From Marispirochaeta sp964554875 (GTDB lineage: Bacteria > Spirochaetota > Spirochaetia > JC444 > Marispirochaetaceae), in contig CAZKQJ010000002.1 in the NCBI GenBank assembly GCA_964554875.1, positions 1 through 64,000 of the forward strand: a stretch of 64,000 nt of DNA, written 5' to 3'. A program made the translations under genes and the position numbers. Shown piece by piece: positions 1 to 9,116 of this stretch. The notes under the pieces are model-generated. The model was not told the DNA's origin and did not search any database. It was given only the letters and a program-made list of their open reading frames with translations. Positions within the stretch are counted from its first letter, which is position 1. Each line of letters opens with the position of its first letter.

Positions 1-128
1 CCTGGTTTCTTTATGTGCCGAGCGGAGCCGGAGGCGGAACGCCGATGGCGACCGAGAGAGAGACAGGCGACGTCCGTGGCAGAGCGCGTAGTGAAAGGAT
101 AGAAGTGCCTGAATACCTCGTTACCGCT
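1..128. other. unassigned window edge
   Basis: No gene can be assigned here. The plus strand has an open frame from base 1 to a TAG at 100-102, rich in Arg and Glu, with no recognisable motif and no visible start, so it may be the tail of a gene outside the window or chance. The minus-strand gene that follows ends at 129. Confidence 0.3.
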
Positions 129-611
129 TCATTTCTCAAACTCAAAGGGGCGTAAATCGATGGTGCTGAGGGCCATTCCTGCCAGGCCCACGAGAACTGC
201 AGAAAGCCCGGTCCATTGATCCCTTACATTTCCAGTCGAAACAAGATACGCCCCGAAACCCGCAAGACCGCCGGAAAGGCCTATATCTGTAACGAACGAG
301 ATTTTTCGCCATCGGGACACCGCTTCGACATCCCCCTTTCGTGAATAATGCCAGACAAAGCTGGAAGGCATACCTAAAAGAAGAGCCGATCCTCCGACTA
401 TAGCCCGTTCCCCTGGTCCGGCCTCCGGATCAGTTGCTGCAGTACCGGCCAATAATAGAGATAAGCCAATTTTACTGCCGTAAAAAATATGCAAAGGCTC
501 AAGGTCGGCAACAGATGAGGATTCCTGTTTCGGAGACGATAAAATCTCCGAATAAACAGGATTGTATGACAGAAAAAACATAAGGGTAAAAATAATGCTG
601 TTTCTATACAT
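129..611 (-). CDS. small secreted or membrane protein, unknown function
   Basis: I do not recognise this 160-residue protein. It starts with a typical signal peptide (residues 1-21, ending PVYS) and then has about four Gly/Ala/Leu-rich hydrophobic stretches (roughly residues 47-60, 69-86, 108-127 and 132-150), so it is probably an inner-membrane protein. The ATG at 611 was chosen over upstream starts because the signal peptide follows it directly and because it overlaps the last 8 bases of the sirtuin gene, suggesting translational coupling. Function cannot be inferred; the sirtuin neighbour is the only clue. Confidence 0.6.
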   Translation of the reverse strand: MYRNSIIFTLMFFLSYNPVYSEILSSPKQESSSVADLEPLHIFYGSKIGLSLLLAGTAATDPEAGPGERAIVGGSALLLGMPSSFVWHYSRKGDVEAVSRWRKISFVTDIGLSGGLAGFGAYLVSTGNVRDQWTGLSAVLVGLAGMALSTIDLRPFEFEK

Positions 612-1368
612 CCAGAACCTCCCACAGTTCTTGTGAAAAATCATCCAGGGCACAGTGAAAAACATAATCGAAATCCCGATCATAGGAGGTGGGGTCCCGG
701 GTTACCAGGACTGACGGAATGCGGGGGGCGTAATCCAGGGCGAATCCCGCAATGGGATGAACAGTAAGTGAAGTTCCGAGAACAAGAAGAAGGTCAGCCT
801 TCGGCTTTTGATGGTATATTTTCATAAACTCATCCGGAAGAAGTTCCCCGAAGAATACTACATCCGGTTTGATTACACCGTCACAGACAGAACAGCGGGG
901 GGCTTCTCCCCGCAAAAGCGGATCGGAGAAATCTTCGAATCCATAAGCCTCTCCGCATGAAATACAATGGCCGCTGCGATAGGAGCCGTGACCTTCGATG
1001 ACATTCCGGGACCCCGCTTTTTCGTGAAGCATGTCGATATTCTGGGTTATGACATGGAGTATCTGGCCGTTTTTCTCCAGGGCCGCGAGAAAGCGGTGGC
1101 AGAGGGACGGCTCAATGTCTGCCAGAAGGAGTTCGGCGGAGAGTCTGAAAAAGGGTTCCGGATTTCGCTTGAAATAGTTAATATCGAATATGGCTTCAGG
1201 GTAGGGAAGGTCGTATCGCTGAACAGCCACGTCGTAGAGGCCGCCTGGGCTGCGGAAATCAATAATCCCGGCACTTGTGCTTATTCCTGCTCCGGTTACT
1301 ACCAGAATTCTGGTAGAACTCTTCATTAAATCGATAAAGTGAGGCTCAAAGATGATTTCTTTTTTCAT
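604..1368 (-). CDS. cobB: Sir2-family NAD-dependent protein deacylase
   Basis: The 254-residue protein carries the sirtuin signatures in order: GAGIS at 26-30 (NAD binding), IIDFRS at 35-40 (usually IPDFRS), TQNID at 108-112, catalytic His127 in EGHGS, a zinc site formed by Cys135, Cys138, Cys159 and Cys162, and GTSL near residue 198. By family knowledge it removes acyl groups from lysines in cytosolic proteins, consuming NAD and releasing nicotinamide and O-acyl-ADP-ribose. Length is normal for a bacterial class III/U sirtuin. All catalytic residues are present. It lies upstream of, and overlaps, a small membrane protein gene. Its deacylase specificity (acetyl, succinyl or other) cannot be read from the sequence. 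Confidence 0.93.
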   Translation of the reverse strand: MKKEIIFEPHFIDLMKSSTRILVVTGAGISTSAGIIDFRSPGGLYDVAVQRYDLPYPEAIFDINYFKRNPEPFFRLSAELLLADIEPSLCHRFLAALEKNGQILHVITQNIDMLHEKAGSRNVIEGHGSYRSGHCISCGEAYGFEDFSDPLLRGEAPRCSVCDGVIKPDVVFFGELLPDEFMKIYHQKPKADLLLVLGTSLTVHPIAGFALDYAPRIPSVLVTRDPTSYDRDFDYVFHCALDDFSQELWEVLDV

Positions 1369-1491
1369 GGCAGGAACATTGTATCGAAGCTTGTCCGGCG
1401 GGTAAACAGAAAATTTTATAAAAAAATTTCCTGTGGCAGGCAGAAATATTTACTCTTGTCATCCCCAAAGTGCTGGTGTAGTTTGGTATCT

Positions 1492-2718
1492 ATGAAGCTC
1501 TTCTTTTCCCTTGTCCTGCTTCTCTTCTCCCTGGTTATATACGCCGATCCCTTGAGGGTAATATACATGGCTCAGGCCGGGTACGATCCCCGGGATGTCG
1601 AGCAGCGTGGAAGGGAGTTTACCGAAGAGACGGGAATAGATGTTACCCTCCGCTTCGAGGAGTACGAGGATATCTACGATCTGGTAACCGGGAGAACCGG
1701 AGAGGGCGGTGCCTTTGATGTTGTGCTCCTTGACAATATCTGGACCGCCGATTTTGTGGATCGCGGTATTCTTGAACCTGTGCCCGAGGATCTGCGCCGC
1801 AAAGTTGAAGCCGGGGTGATTTCTCCTATTTATAATGCCAATATGTACAAGGGTGAACTGTGGGGAGTCCCCTTTCTCGCCAATTTCCAGCTGCTCTATA
1901 CCAATATGGATCTCCTTCGGCGTGCGGGTTTTGACCGCCCGCCAAGAACCCTTGAAGAGATGCGATATATGTCTGCCGTTGCCAGAGAGAAGGGAGTTAT
2001 CGAGTATCCGGTATTTGATTCCCTGCGGTCTGAAGAAGTTCTGGTTTGCGAGCTCGTCTGGCTCTCCGGAGCCTTCGGTAATTCCTGGGATGCTTCGAAG
2101 GATAGGCTGATACTCGACAGAGAAGAAAACAGAATGGCCCTTGAATATCTTCTGGATTTAAAACACGAAGGACTTCTGAATCCCTACAGTCTCAATGCAG
2201 GGGAGATGTTTTCCGCGGAGGTTTTTACCTGGGGGGATGCCCTTTTTACGTCCAACTGGACTTTCCTTATCGGTCGCCTGGAGGAGGCTGCTGCCAGAGG
2301 AAGCGGCGCACCGGTTTTCGACTTTACGGTCAGTACCTTGCCGTTTTCCGATTCCGTGGGAACAAGCGCCACGGTTTCAGGTTTTCAGGGACTCGCGGTC
2401 ATGAAAAACTCGCCCCAGAAGGAAAACGCCTGGCGTTTTATCTCCTATCTTTCTTCTCCCGAGTTTCAGCGGCGCTATCTGCACGAGTTTCCCGTATGGC
2501 GTGAAGTCTGGTCCGAACCGGAGACAAGAAGCCGGGATCCGTATTTCGATGTTAAGCGGGCGCAGGTCCGGGGTGCGAAGGTTCGACCAGTTCATCCCCG
2601 ATATCAGGAGATCTCCGCGATTATCAGAAAATGGATCTACTCTGCCCTGGAAGAGGATATCTCCGTCAGGGACGCATTCAGGTTCATCCAAAGCGAGATT
2701 GAGGAGCTTGGATTATGA
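1492..2718 (+). CDS. family 1 extracellular solute-binding protein, probable sensor partner
   Basis: The 408-residue protein has a signal peptide (residues 1-18, cleavage near YADP) and the look of ABC family 1 sugar-binding proteins (residues such as GVPFLANFQLLYTN and the WRFISYLSSPE helix). The ATG at 1492 was chosen because the signal peptide begins there; an upstream extension would bury it. No lipobox Cys is present. There is no permease or ATPase beside it. Instead its stop overlaps the start of a membrane histidine kinase by 4 bases (ATGA). I infer it is a periplasmic ligand-binding partner for that kinase, as in other binding-protein/kinase three-component systems. The ligand is unknown; a sugar is likely because the downstream target is a sugar importer. 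Confidence 0.85.
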   Translation: MKLFFSLVLLLFSLVIYADPLRVIYMAQAGYDPRDVEQRGREFTEETGIDVTLRFEEYEDIYDLVTGRTGEGGAFDVVLLDNIWTADFVDRGILEPVPEDLRRKVEAGVISPIYNANMYKGELWGVPFLANFQLLYTNMDLLRRAGFDRPPRTLEEMRYMSAVAREKGVIEYPVFDSLRSEEVLVCELVWLSGAFGNSWDASKDRLILDREENRMALEYLLDLKHEGLLNPYSLNAGEMFSAEVFTWGDALFTSNWTFLIGRLEEAAARGSGAPVFDFTVSTLPFSDSVGTSATVSGFQGLAVMKNSPQKENAWRFISYLSSPEFQRRYLHEFPVWREVWSEPETRSRDPYFDVKRAQVRGAKVRPVHPRYQEISAIIRKWIYSALEEDISVRDAFRFIQSEIEELGL

Positions 2719-4805
2719 TCCCCTTTATTAAACGGGGAAAGGTAAAGATTTCCACAAAGGTAGCCCTCTCTTTCATTGCCATTGTTCTCTTTCAGGGGAT
2801 CCTCACCCAGATAGGCATGTATATGCTGATATCACGCAGTACCATAGACAGTTTTCGGGGTCAGATGTCTGTGGCAATGGAGAATATAGATTCCTTCATG
2901 ATCCAGGTGCAGGATGATCTGAACAACAAGGTAAGCCTTCTTTCTGGTCAGAAGAATGTGATTGAGTACGCCGAATTCCGGTTGCGGAATCTTCTCCGTC
3001 GTGAACTCTCCCTTTTCAACCGGGCCCTTGACCTTAACGGGATTTTTGTATTTGTCGATACCGGCAAGCTCCTGGCAGTGGACGAGTCAACAGAAAGACC
3101 GCCGGATGAGGCCCTGATAGGAATCGTTGCCAGGGCTTATAAACAGGGACTGCAGAGTTTTCTTCATGACGACGGTACCGGGATGTATCTATGGAGTGTG
3201 GCCCAGATTGTTCGGGAGGAACAGGTTATCGCCATGATCGGAGCCAGGGTTGCGCTGGACAGCCAGTTTATGGACCGGCTGCAGCGCAACAGCAACTCAG
3301 TGGCCTACTTGCAATATCCTTCCCGTTCCGTACACTCCCACACCATGACCGATTCTGAGTGGTCTCGACTTCTTAAACGGGCGAATGTTATGTCCACAAG
3401 GGATATTATCAGCGTAGGGGATTACCTTTTAGGGGCCAGCACCATAGAGAGCCTGGGTACCCCCCACGCCAGGCTTTTGTGTCTCCTTGATATGGGTGAA
3501 TCCCGCCAGAATATCCGGGACTACAACAGGCTCGCAATTTTTCTGACGCTGCTCGTTCTGGCAATCGCCCTGATGGTGAGTATCCTTTTTTACCGGCAAT
3601 CCTTTTTACAGCCCTATACTGCCCTGCAGGAAGGGGTAGCCCGTATCGGAGACGGTGATTTTTCCTATCCCATCCAGCAGACCTCGGGGGACGAATTCGG
3701 CGATCTTGTTGAATCCGTAAACAGGATGCGTATTAATCTGCAGAACCGGGACAGGGAATTGACGGCCCTGGCCAGTTATAACGAGTTGATTCTGGATAAC
3801 GTGCGTTCAGGGATTATAACTGTCGGGCATGACGGTTTGATTAATGCCTGTAATGCTGCTGCGAGCAGCATGGTCCATATGGATGGTGAGAGCGGTCTCC
3901 CTCTGGATCTGGAGATGGCTGTCCTTCCCCAGGAAGTTAAGGAGTTGATCCGCCAGGGTATCCAGGAAGGAAAATTTGTCACCCTCAAGGAGTGTCGTCT
4001 TACCTATGATGGCCGCGAAGAGATCCTCAATGTTTCGACATCGCCCTTCTCCGATGGAGCAGGCGAGGAGCTGGGGGTTATCGCTGTGATTTCCGACATT
4101 ACGCAGATAAAAAAGCTGGAAGAGCAGTTGCTGGTATCCCAGCGTCTGGCCGCCATAGGCGAGATGGTGGCGGGGGTCGCCCATCAGATTCGGAATCCCC
4201 TCGCAATAATGAAGGTTTCTGCCGAGATTTTGAGGGACAACTTCGGAACAGGGGACCAGAAAAATAGAGGACAGTACAAGGAACTTACCCGGCTCCTGGT
4301 AAGCGAGATTGACAGCCTCAATTATATAATACAGAATTTTCTTGATTTTGCCCGGCCACTGCAGATTAACCGCGCAAAATGGAGTATCGAAGATATTGTA
4401 CAATCCGCTCTGTCCCTGCTGCCTCTGGATAAATACCCGGGGGTCGAGGTTCGGGTCGATATAGATCCAGGGATTCCCTATCGAAGTCTGGACAAGGATC
4501 TTATGGAGCAGGTGGTCAGAAACCTGGTTCAGAATGCTCTTGAGGCCAGTGAAGAAGGAATCGTCCTGATTGAGCTGAGTTTCAGCGATGGTTCCTTGAT
4601 AATCAGGATCAGTGATCAGGGCTGCGGTATGGATCAGGAGACGGTCCGCAATATCTTTAATCCTTTCTTTACCTTGAAAAACAAGGGGACCGGCCTCGGT
4701 TTGTCAATTGTCCACAGGATTGTACAGGAACACAACGGTTCCATTACTGTAGATTCGACTCCCGGGATGGGAAGCACCTTTACTGTGGTAATCCAGGATA
4801 TCTGA
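2715..4805 (+). CDS. membrane sensor histidine kinase, NtrB-like
   Basis: The 696-residue protein has a first membrane segment at about 15-38, a periplasmic domain of about 235 residues, a second membrane segment at about 275-297, a HAMP domain (about 298-352), a PAS domain (about 362-470), a HisKA domain with phospho-acceptor His490 in AHQIRNP, and an HATPase domain with the N box (NLVQNALEAS), GCGMD and GTGLGLSIV. It should autophosphorylate and pass phosphate to the NtrC-type regulator that overlaps its stop codon. The periplasmic domain probably reads the binding protein encoded immediately upstream. All catalytic motifs are intact. Confidence 0.92.
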   Translation: MIPFIKRGKVKISTKVALSFIAIVLFQGILTQIGMYMLISRSTIDSFRGQMSVAMENIDSFMIQVQDDLNNKVSLLSGQKNVIEYAEFRLRNLLRRELSLFNRALDLNGIFVFVDTGKLLAVDESTERPPDEALIGIVARAYKQGLQSFLHDDGTGMYLWSVAQIVREEQVIAMIGARVALDSQFMDRLQRNSNSVAYLQYPSRSVHSHTMTDSEWSRLLKRANVMSTRDIISVGDYLLGASTIESLGTPHARLLCLLDMGESRQNIRDYNRLAIFLTLLVLAIALMVSILFYRQSFLQPYTALQEGVARIGDGDFSYPIQQTSGDEFGDLVESVNRMRINLQNRDRELTALASYNELILDNVRSGIITVGHDGLINACNAAASSMVHMDGESGLPLDLEMAVLPQEVKELIRQGIQEGKFVTLKECRLTYDGREEILNVSTSPFSDGAGEELGVIAVISDITQIKKLEEQLLVSQRLAAIGEMVAGVAHQIRNPLAIMKVSAEILRDNFGTGDQKNRGQYKELTRLLVSEIDSLNYIIQNFLDFARPLQINRAKWSIEDIVQSALSLLPLDKYPGVEVRVDIDPGIPYRSLDKDLMEQVVRNLVQNALEASEEGIVLIELSFSDGSLIIRISDQGCGMDQETVRNIFNPFFTLKNKGTGLGLSIVHRIVQEHNGSITVDSTPGMGSTFTVVIQDI

Positions 4806-6193
4806 TGAAAACCATTCTTATCGTTGACGACGAATTGAACATGCAGGCTGTGCTGAAGATTCTATTTGAAACCCACGGCTATGCAACCCTGACAGCGGCA
4901 GACGGAATCCAGGCTCTTGATCTGATTGACATGCACCAGGAGATTGATCTGGTGGTGTCGGACTTGAAAATGCCAGGTATGGACGGCATTGCCCTTTTAG
5001 AGGAGATCAAACTGCGCAAACCCTGGCTCCCTTTTGTCCTGGTCTCCGCCTACGGAACCATTGAGCGGGCGGTAGAAGCTATGAAAATGGGCGCGGTGGA
5101 TTTTATTACCAAGCCCTTCAACAAGGAACTCATTCTTCATACGGTTAACCGGCTCTGGCAGCTGGATAAGCTGAAAAGGGAGAATACTGCCCTGAGGGAT
5201 GAGCAGAAGGAGCTCACCGTCATTTTTCGTTCTCCCCTTATGCGCGGTATTGCCGAGACGCTGAGGAAAATCGGGCGGATCTCCTCGCCGGTACTGCTCA
5301 CCGGTGAGAGCGGCAGCGGTAAGGAGGTTGTAGCCCGGGCCCTTCATTCGGTTTACCAGGGGGATGAAGATCTCCCGTTTATCAGCATTAACTGCCCTGC
5401 GGTTCCTGAGAGCCTTTTGGAGTCGGAACTTTTTGGATACAAAAAAGGGGCCTTTACCGGAGCGGATGTTGATTTCGAAGGAAAAGTCCGTATGGCTGAA
5501 GGGGGAACCCTCTTTCTTGATGAGATCGGCGACCTGCCCCTGGCGATTCAACCAAAGCTTCTGCGCATGCTGGAGAATAAAACAATCGAGCCCCTGGGAT
5601 CGATTCGACCGGTAAAAATTCGTACCCGTATTGTGTGTGCCACCAACCGAAATCTGGAGCAGCTGGTGGAGGAGGGGAAATTCCGGCGGGATCTTTTTTA
5701 CCGAATCAATACCTTTCACCTTGAACTGCCTCCCCTTCGTGAACGCCGGGAGGACATAGCTCCCCTGGCGGAGTATTTTCTCGACACCTTTGTAGTGGAT
5801 TTTGGCCTTGATGAGCGGTCCCTTTCCGTGAATGCACTCCATGCCCTGGAATCCTATCATTGGCCGGGAAATGTCAGAGAGCTGAAGAACGTAATCGAAC
5901 GATGTGTCGTACTCTCCTCCGGACCTGTAATCGAAGCAAAGGATCTGCCTGCGGAAATTACGGAGGAGCCGTATCCCATATTCGATTCAGCCGGGGATGT
6001 ACAGTATCTTAGCGGGAAGGAACGAACCCTTCATGAAATGGAGAAAAAGGTACTTCTTTCGGCACTGGATGCCTGTGATGGGAATATAAGTGCCGCAGCC
6101 CGCCGCCTGGGTGTGTCCAGGAACACCATGCGCTACCGACTGAAGAAATATGGTATTGAACCTGGTGCATTTCCACCGCATGGTGGTTCATAA
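4805..6193 (+). CDS. NtrC-family sigma-54 response regulator
   Basis: The 462-residue protein has a receiver domain with Asp53 as the phosphorylation site (SDLKMPG) and the conserved Lys of ITKPF, an AAA+ domain with Walker A GESGSGKE at 167-174, the sigma-54 contact loop GAFTGA at 215-220, a Walker B LFLDEIGD, and a C-terminal Fis-type helix-turn-helix (GNISAAARRLGVSRNTMRYRLKKYG). It is an enhancer-binding activator of sigma-54 RNA polymerase. The start overlaps the stop of the kinase gene by one base, so the pair is co-translated. The first gene downstream has a textbook sigma-54 promoter, so that importer operon is the obvious target. Confidence 0.95.
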   Translation: MKTILIVDDELNMQAVLKILFETHGYATLTAADGIQALDLIDMHQEIDLVVSDLKMPGMDGIALLEEIKLRKPWLPFVLVSAYGTIERAVEAMKMGAVDFITKPFNKELILHTVNRLWQLDKLKRENTALRDEQKELTVIFRSPLMRGIAETLRKIGRISSPVLLTGESGSGKEVVARALHSVYQGDEDLPFISINCPAVPESLLESELFGYKKGAFTGADVDFEGKVRMAEGGTLFLDEIGDLPLAIQPKLLRMLENKTIEPLGSIRPVKIRTRIVCATNRNLEQLVEEGKFRRDLFYRINTFHLELPPLRERREDIAPLAEYFLDTFVVDFGLDERSLSVNALHALESYHWPGNVRELKNVIERCVVLSSGPVIEAKDLPAEITEEPYPIFDSAGDVQYLSGKERTLHEMEKKVLLSALDACDGNISAAARRLGVSRNTMRYRLKKYGIEPGAFPPHGGS

Positions 6194-6207
6194 GCACCGC
6201 TAGTCCT

Positions 6208-6223
6208 GGAGTTCTATAACTCC
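6208..6223. promoter_or_regulatory. inverted repeat, candidate activator site
   Basis: A perfect inverted repeat GGAGTT-CTAT-AACTCC lies just after the NtrC-type gene and about 73 bases upstream of the -24 box of the sigma-54 promoter. That is a normal distance for an enhancer site. It has no T-run, so an intrinsic terminator is less likely. Only one copy is seen, and enhancers usually come in pairs, so this is tentative. Confidence 0.4.
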
Positions 6224-6295
6224 GCCGGAGGCTGCCATATCCATAAATAGCTGCCGTGTAATTATTTATCTCTATTATCAGAACCTCCCGTTTTT

Positions 6296-6311
6296 TGGCA
6301 CGCAGTTTGCT
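6296..6311 (+). promoter_or_regulatory. sigma-54 (-24/-12) promoter of the sugar importer operon
   Basis: TGGCACGCAGTTTGCT matches the sigma-54 consensus TGGCAC-N5-TTGCW at every defined base, with GG and GC at the required spacing. It sits 30 bases upstream of the importer's ATG and 148 bases or less downstream of the NtrC-family activator gene, giving a short leader with the ribosome site AAGGAGG at 6330-6336. Confidence 0.88.
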
Positions 6312-6341
6312 TATATCTGTGTAAACGCTAAGGAGGTTTTC

Positions 6342-7454
6342 ATGAAGCGTATTGTATTGTTTTTGTTGGTTCTCTCGGTTCTCTTTGGTATGGGCGGTAC
6401 TCTTTTTGCCGGCGGTGAAAAAGAGTCGAAAGGCTCAGCCGATCTGTCTGTAGGTATTGTTCTGCCCACCAAGGACGAACCCCGATGGCTGCAGGACGAG
6501 GCCCGGTTCAGGGAAGCTCTGGATAAGGCAGGGTATTCCGTGGAGATTCTTTTCAGCCAGGGAGATCCCGCCCGGGAACGCGCGAATGTTGAGGCCCTGC
6601 TTTCCAAGGGAATGAAAGTTCTGATTATCTGTCCCCACGATGGAGCGGCAGCAGCGGCAGCGGCGGATGAAGCAAAGCGTTCCGGTGCCAGTGTGATATC
6701 CTATGATCGTCTGATTACCGGAACCCCGAATGTCGACTATTACGTAACCTTCGACAGTATTACCGTAGGCGAGCAGTTTGGTCAGTATCTGGTGGATAAC
6801 GCCAGGGGCAAGGGCAATAACCTCTATCTCTATGCAGGGGCTGCCACGGACAACAACGCCTTTCTCTTCTTCGAAGGAGCCTGGAATGTTCTTCAGCCAA
6901 AGATTGCCGACGGTACCTTTGTAATCCGGAACTCCTCCGAAGCTGTTGCCCTCAGCGGAAAGCCGAATCTGACCCGCGAGGAGATGGGTAAAATTATCGG
7001 TCAGGTTAGCACCAACTGGGACTTCAATGTAGCGAAGAACCTCGCCGAAGCAAACCTTACGTCCGTTGGCCCCAACGCCAAGGGAGAGGTTTTTATTGCG
7101 GCACCCAATGACGGTACCGCCCGTGCGATTGCAGACGCATTTGCAGCTGACCGGGATGTCACAAAGTACTATATTTCCGGCCAGGATGCAGAAAAGGCAT
7201 CCATTCAGTACATAATCGACGGCAAGCAGTCCATGACTGTTTTCAAGGATGTCCGTACCCTGGTAAAGGATGCTATCAGCGCTGCGGTCGCCATTCTTGA
7301 AGGAAAGAAACCCCTGGCCTACGGTGTCTATGACAACGGTGCAACGGACGTTCTCGCTATCCAGTCCGAAGTCATTACCGTTACAAAAGAAAATGTAAAA
7401 AATGTTCTTATCGACAGCGGGTACTACGACGCCTCAGAGTTTACCGGCCTTTAA
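6342..7454 (+). CDS. chvE: periplasmic monosaccharide-binding protein, ChvE/XylF type
   Basis: This 370-residue protein has a signal peptide (residues 1-23, ending LFA) followed by GGEKESKG, and then a type I periplasmic-binding fold: KDEPRWLQDEARFREAL at the start, the DGAAAAAAADEAKRSGASVISYDR hinge region, and ISGQDAEKASIQYI. These are typical of the ChvE/MmsE/XylF group that binds aldoses such as xylose, arabinose, glucose or galactose. It is the first gene of an importer operon with a sigma-54 promoter. Substrate is not determined by the sequence. No lipobox Cys is present, so it is probably free in the periplasm. Confidence 0.9.
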   Translation: MKRIVLFLLVLSVLFGMGGTLFAGGEKESKGSADLSVGIVLPTKDEPRWLQDEARFREALDKAGYSVEILFSQGDPARERANVEALLSKGMKVLIICPHDGAAAAAAADEAKRSGASVISYDRLITGTPNVDYYVTFDSITVGEQFGQYLVDNARGKGNNLYLYAGAATDNNAFLFFEGAWNVLQPKIADGTFVIRNSSEAVALSGKPNLTREEMGKIIGQVSTNWDFNVAKNLAEANLTSVGPNAKGEVFIAAPNDGTARAIADAFAADRDVTKYYISGQDAEKASIQYIIDGKQSMTVFKDVRTLVKDAISAAVAILEGKKPLAYGVYDNGATDVLAIQSEVITVTKENVKNVLIDSGYYDASEFTGL

Positions 7455-7483
7455 AATGGTTGGAGCTGATTAATAAAGTTGAA

Positions 7484-7526
7484 AGTTCAGGCGGTGGCGT
7501 AAACCATCGCCTGACTTATTGTTTTT
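7484..7526 (+). terminator. stem-loop with T-run between binding protein and ATPase genes
   Basis: CAGGCGGTGG and CCATCGCCTG form a 10-pair stem (one G-U) around a short loop, with AGT/ACT extending it past a bulge, followed by TATTGTTTTT. It looks like a partial intrinsic terminator that would give more binding protein than transporter, a common arrangement in ABC importer operons. Read-through must occur for gguA and gguB to be made from the same promoter. Confidence 0.6.
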
Positions 7527-7579
7527 CAGCCGTTTTTCATGGGGATACGGTATAATATTCTGAGAAAGAGGAGGATCAG

Positions 7580-9103
7580 ATGAGTGGAAGAACGATCCTT
7601 GAAATGCGTGAGATTACCAAGACATTTCCTGGTGTAAAAGCGCTGGATCGGGTAACCTTCGCTGTCGAGGAAGGTGAAATTCACTGTTTGGTAGGGGAGA
7701 ACGGGGCCGGAAAATCGACCCTCATGAAGGTTCTCAGCGGTGTGCATCCCCATGGTTCGTATGAGGGATCTATCATGTTTGACGGGAAGGAACAGACTTT
7801 CCGACACATCAGCGACAGCGAAAAAACGGGAATCGCCATTATTTACCAGGAGCTGGCTTTGGTTCCGGAGATGACGGTCTATGAAAATATTTTTCTAGGC
7901 CACGAGCTGGCTTCCGGAGGGCTGGTGAACTGGAATGAAACCATAAAGCAGGCGGAAGTCGCACTGAAAAAAGTCGGTCTCAAGATAAATCCGGATACCA
8001 AGGTAAAAGACCTTGGAGTAGGGCGCCAGCAGCTGGTGGAGATTGCCAAAGCCCTGAGCCGGGATGTGCGACTTTTAATCCTCGACGAGCCGACTGCTGC
8101 TCTGAACGAGGACGACTGCGATAACCTGCTGAATCTAATTAAGGATCTGAAAAAACAGGGTGTAACGAGCATAATGATCAGCCATAAGCTGAAAGAGGTA
8201 ATCCGCATTGCCGATACCGTGACTGTACTTCGGGACGGACAGACCATCTGTACCCTGGACGCGAAAGCCGGAGAGGTTTCGGAGGGTGTGTTGATCAAAC
8301 ATATGGTGGGAAGGGAAATAAACAACGTATTTCCCAGGCGGGAGCACCAGGTTGAAGATGAGCTCGTTCTTGAAGTTCATGACTGGAGTGCCTATAACGC
8401 AAGAACCGGTCGCTATGATTTAAAAAATGTTGCTTTTAATGTAAAAAAGGGAGAGATTGTCGGATTTGCCGGTCTTATGGGGTCCGGACGAACGGAGCTT
8501 GCCCGGAGTATTTTCGGCAATCCCGATCATTATCACCTGGAAGGCGAGATGAACCTCAATAAGAAGGTCGTTCGTTTTTCTCATCCCGAAGAGGCCATCA
8601 AGTCGGGTATTGCCTATGTATCGGAGGACCGCAAAAAAAACGGCCTTGTACTGATCCAGGATGTTAAGCAAAATGTGACCCTTGCCAACCTGAAGGCCCT
8701 GGCAAAGAACAGTGTTGTCGATGATAACGCCGTGGTGAAAACCGCCAGAGAATACAAGGAGGCTTTGAACATCAAGACTCCGAGTCTTGAGCAGCAGGTC
8801 ATGAAGCTCTCCGGAGGTAATCAGCAGAAAGTCCAGGTCGCCAAGTGGTTATTTGTAAAACCTCATGTTCTGATACTGGACGAACCGACCCGGGGAATCG
8901 ACGTCGGTGCGAAATACGAGATATATACCATTATGAACAAGCTGGTTGCCGAGGGGATGAGCATTATCATGATCTCCTCCGAACTGCCCGAGGTTCTTGG
9001 CATGAGCGACAGAATCTATGTCGTCTCCGAAGGACGAATAACCGGGGAACTTCCTGTAGAAGAGGCAACCCAGGAAAAAATAATGCATCTGGCAACCAAC
9101 TAG
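7580..9103 (+). CDS. gguA: sugar ABC transporter ATP-binding protein (two NBDs), GguA/MmsA type
   Basis: The 507-residue protein contains two nucleotide-binding domains. The first has Walker A GENGAGKST near residue 40, the family-typical signature VGRQQLVEIAKAL and Walker B LLILDEPTAAL. The second has the degenerate Walker A GLMGSGRTE usual for this family, signature LSGGNQQKVQVAKWL, and LILDEPTRGIDVGAK. It energises monosaccharide uptake together with the binding protein upstream and the permease downstream. GAGGAGGA precedes the ATG. Sequence over the first domain (HGSYEGSIMFDGKEQTFRHISDSE) fits the multiple-monosaccharide GguA/MmsA subgroup better than RbsA or XylG. Confidence 0.93.
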   Translation: MSGRTILEMREITKTFPGVKALDRVTFAVEEGEIHCLVGENGAGKSTLMKVLSGVHPHGSYEGSIMFDGKEQTFRHISDSEKTGIAIIYQELALVPEMTVYENIFLGHELASGGLVNWNETIKQAEVALKKVGLKINPDTKVKDLGVGRQQLVEIAKALSRDVRLLILDEPTAALNEDDCDNLLNLIKDLKKQGVTSIMISHKLKEVIRIADTVTVLRDGQTICTLDAKAGEVSEGVLIKHMVGREINNVFPRREHQVEDELVLEVHDWSAYNARTGRYDLKNVAFNVKKGEIVGFAGLMGSGRTELARSIFGNPDHYHLEGEMNLNKKVVRFSHPEEAIKSGIAYVSEDRKKNGLVLIQDVKQNVTLANLKALAKNSVVDDNAVVKTAREYKEALNIKTPSLEQQVMKLSGGNQQKVQVAKWLFVKPHVLILDEPTRGIDVGAKYEIYTIMNKLVAEGMSIIMISSELPEVLGMSDRIYVVSEGRITGELPVEEATQEKIMHLATN

Positions 9104-9116
9104 GAAGGAGGAGTTC

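Noticed and set aside
4997..5860. 287-codon minus-strand frame inside the NtrC-type gene
   Set aside because: Shadow of the AAA+ domain, with no recognisable product.
6208..6223. Intrinsic terminator after the NtrC-type gene
   Set aside because: The inverted repeat has no T-run and lies at enhancer distance from the sigma-54 promoter, so a regulatory site is the better reading.
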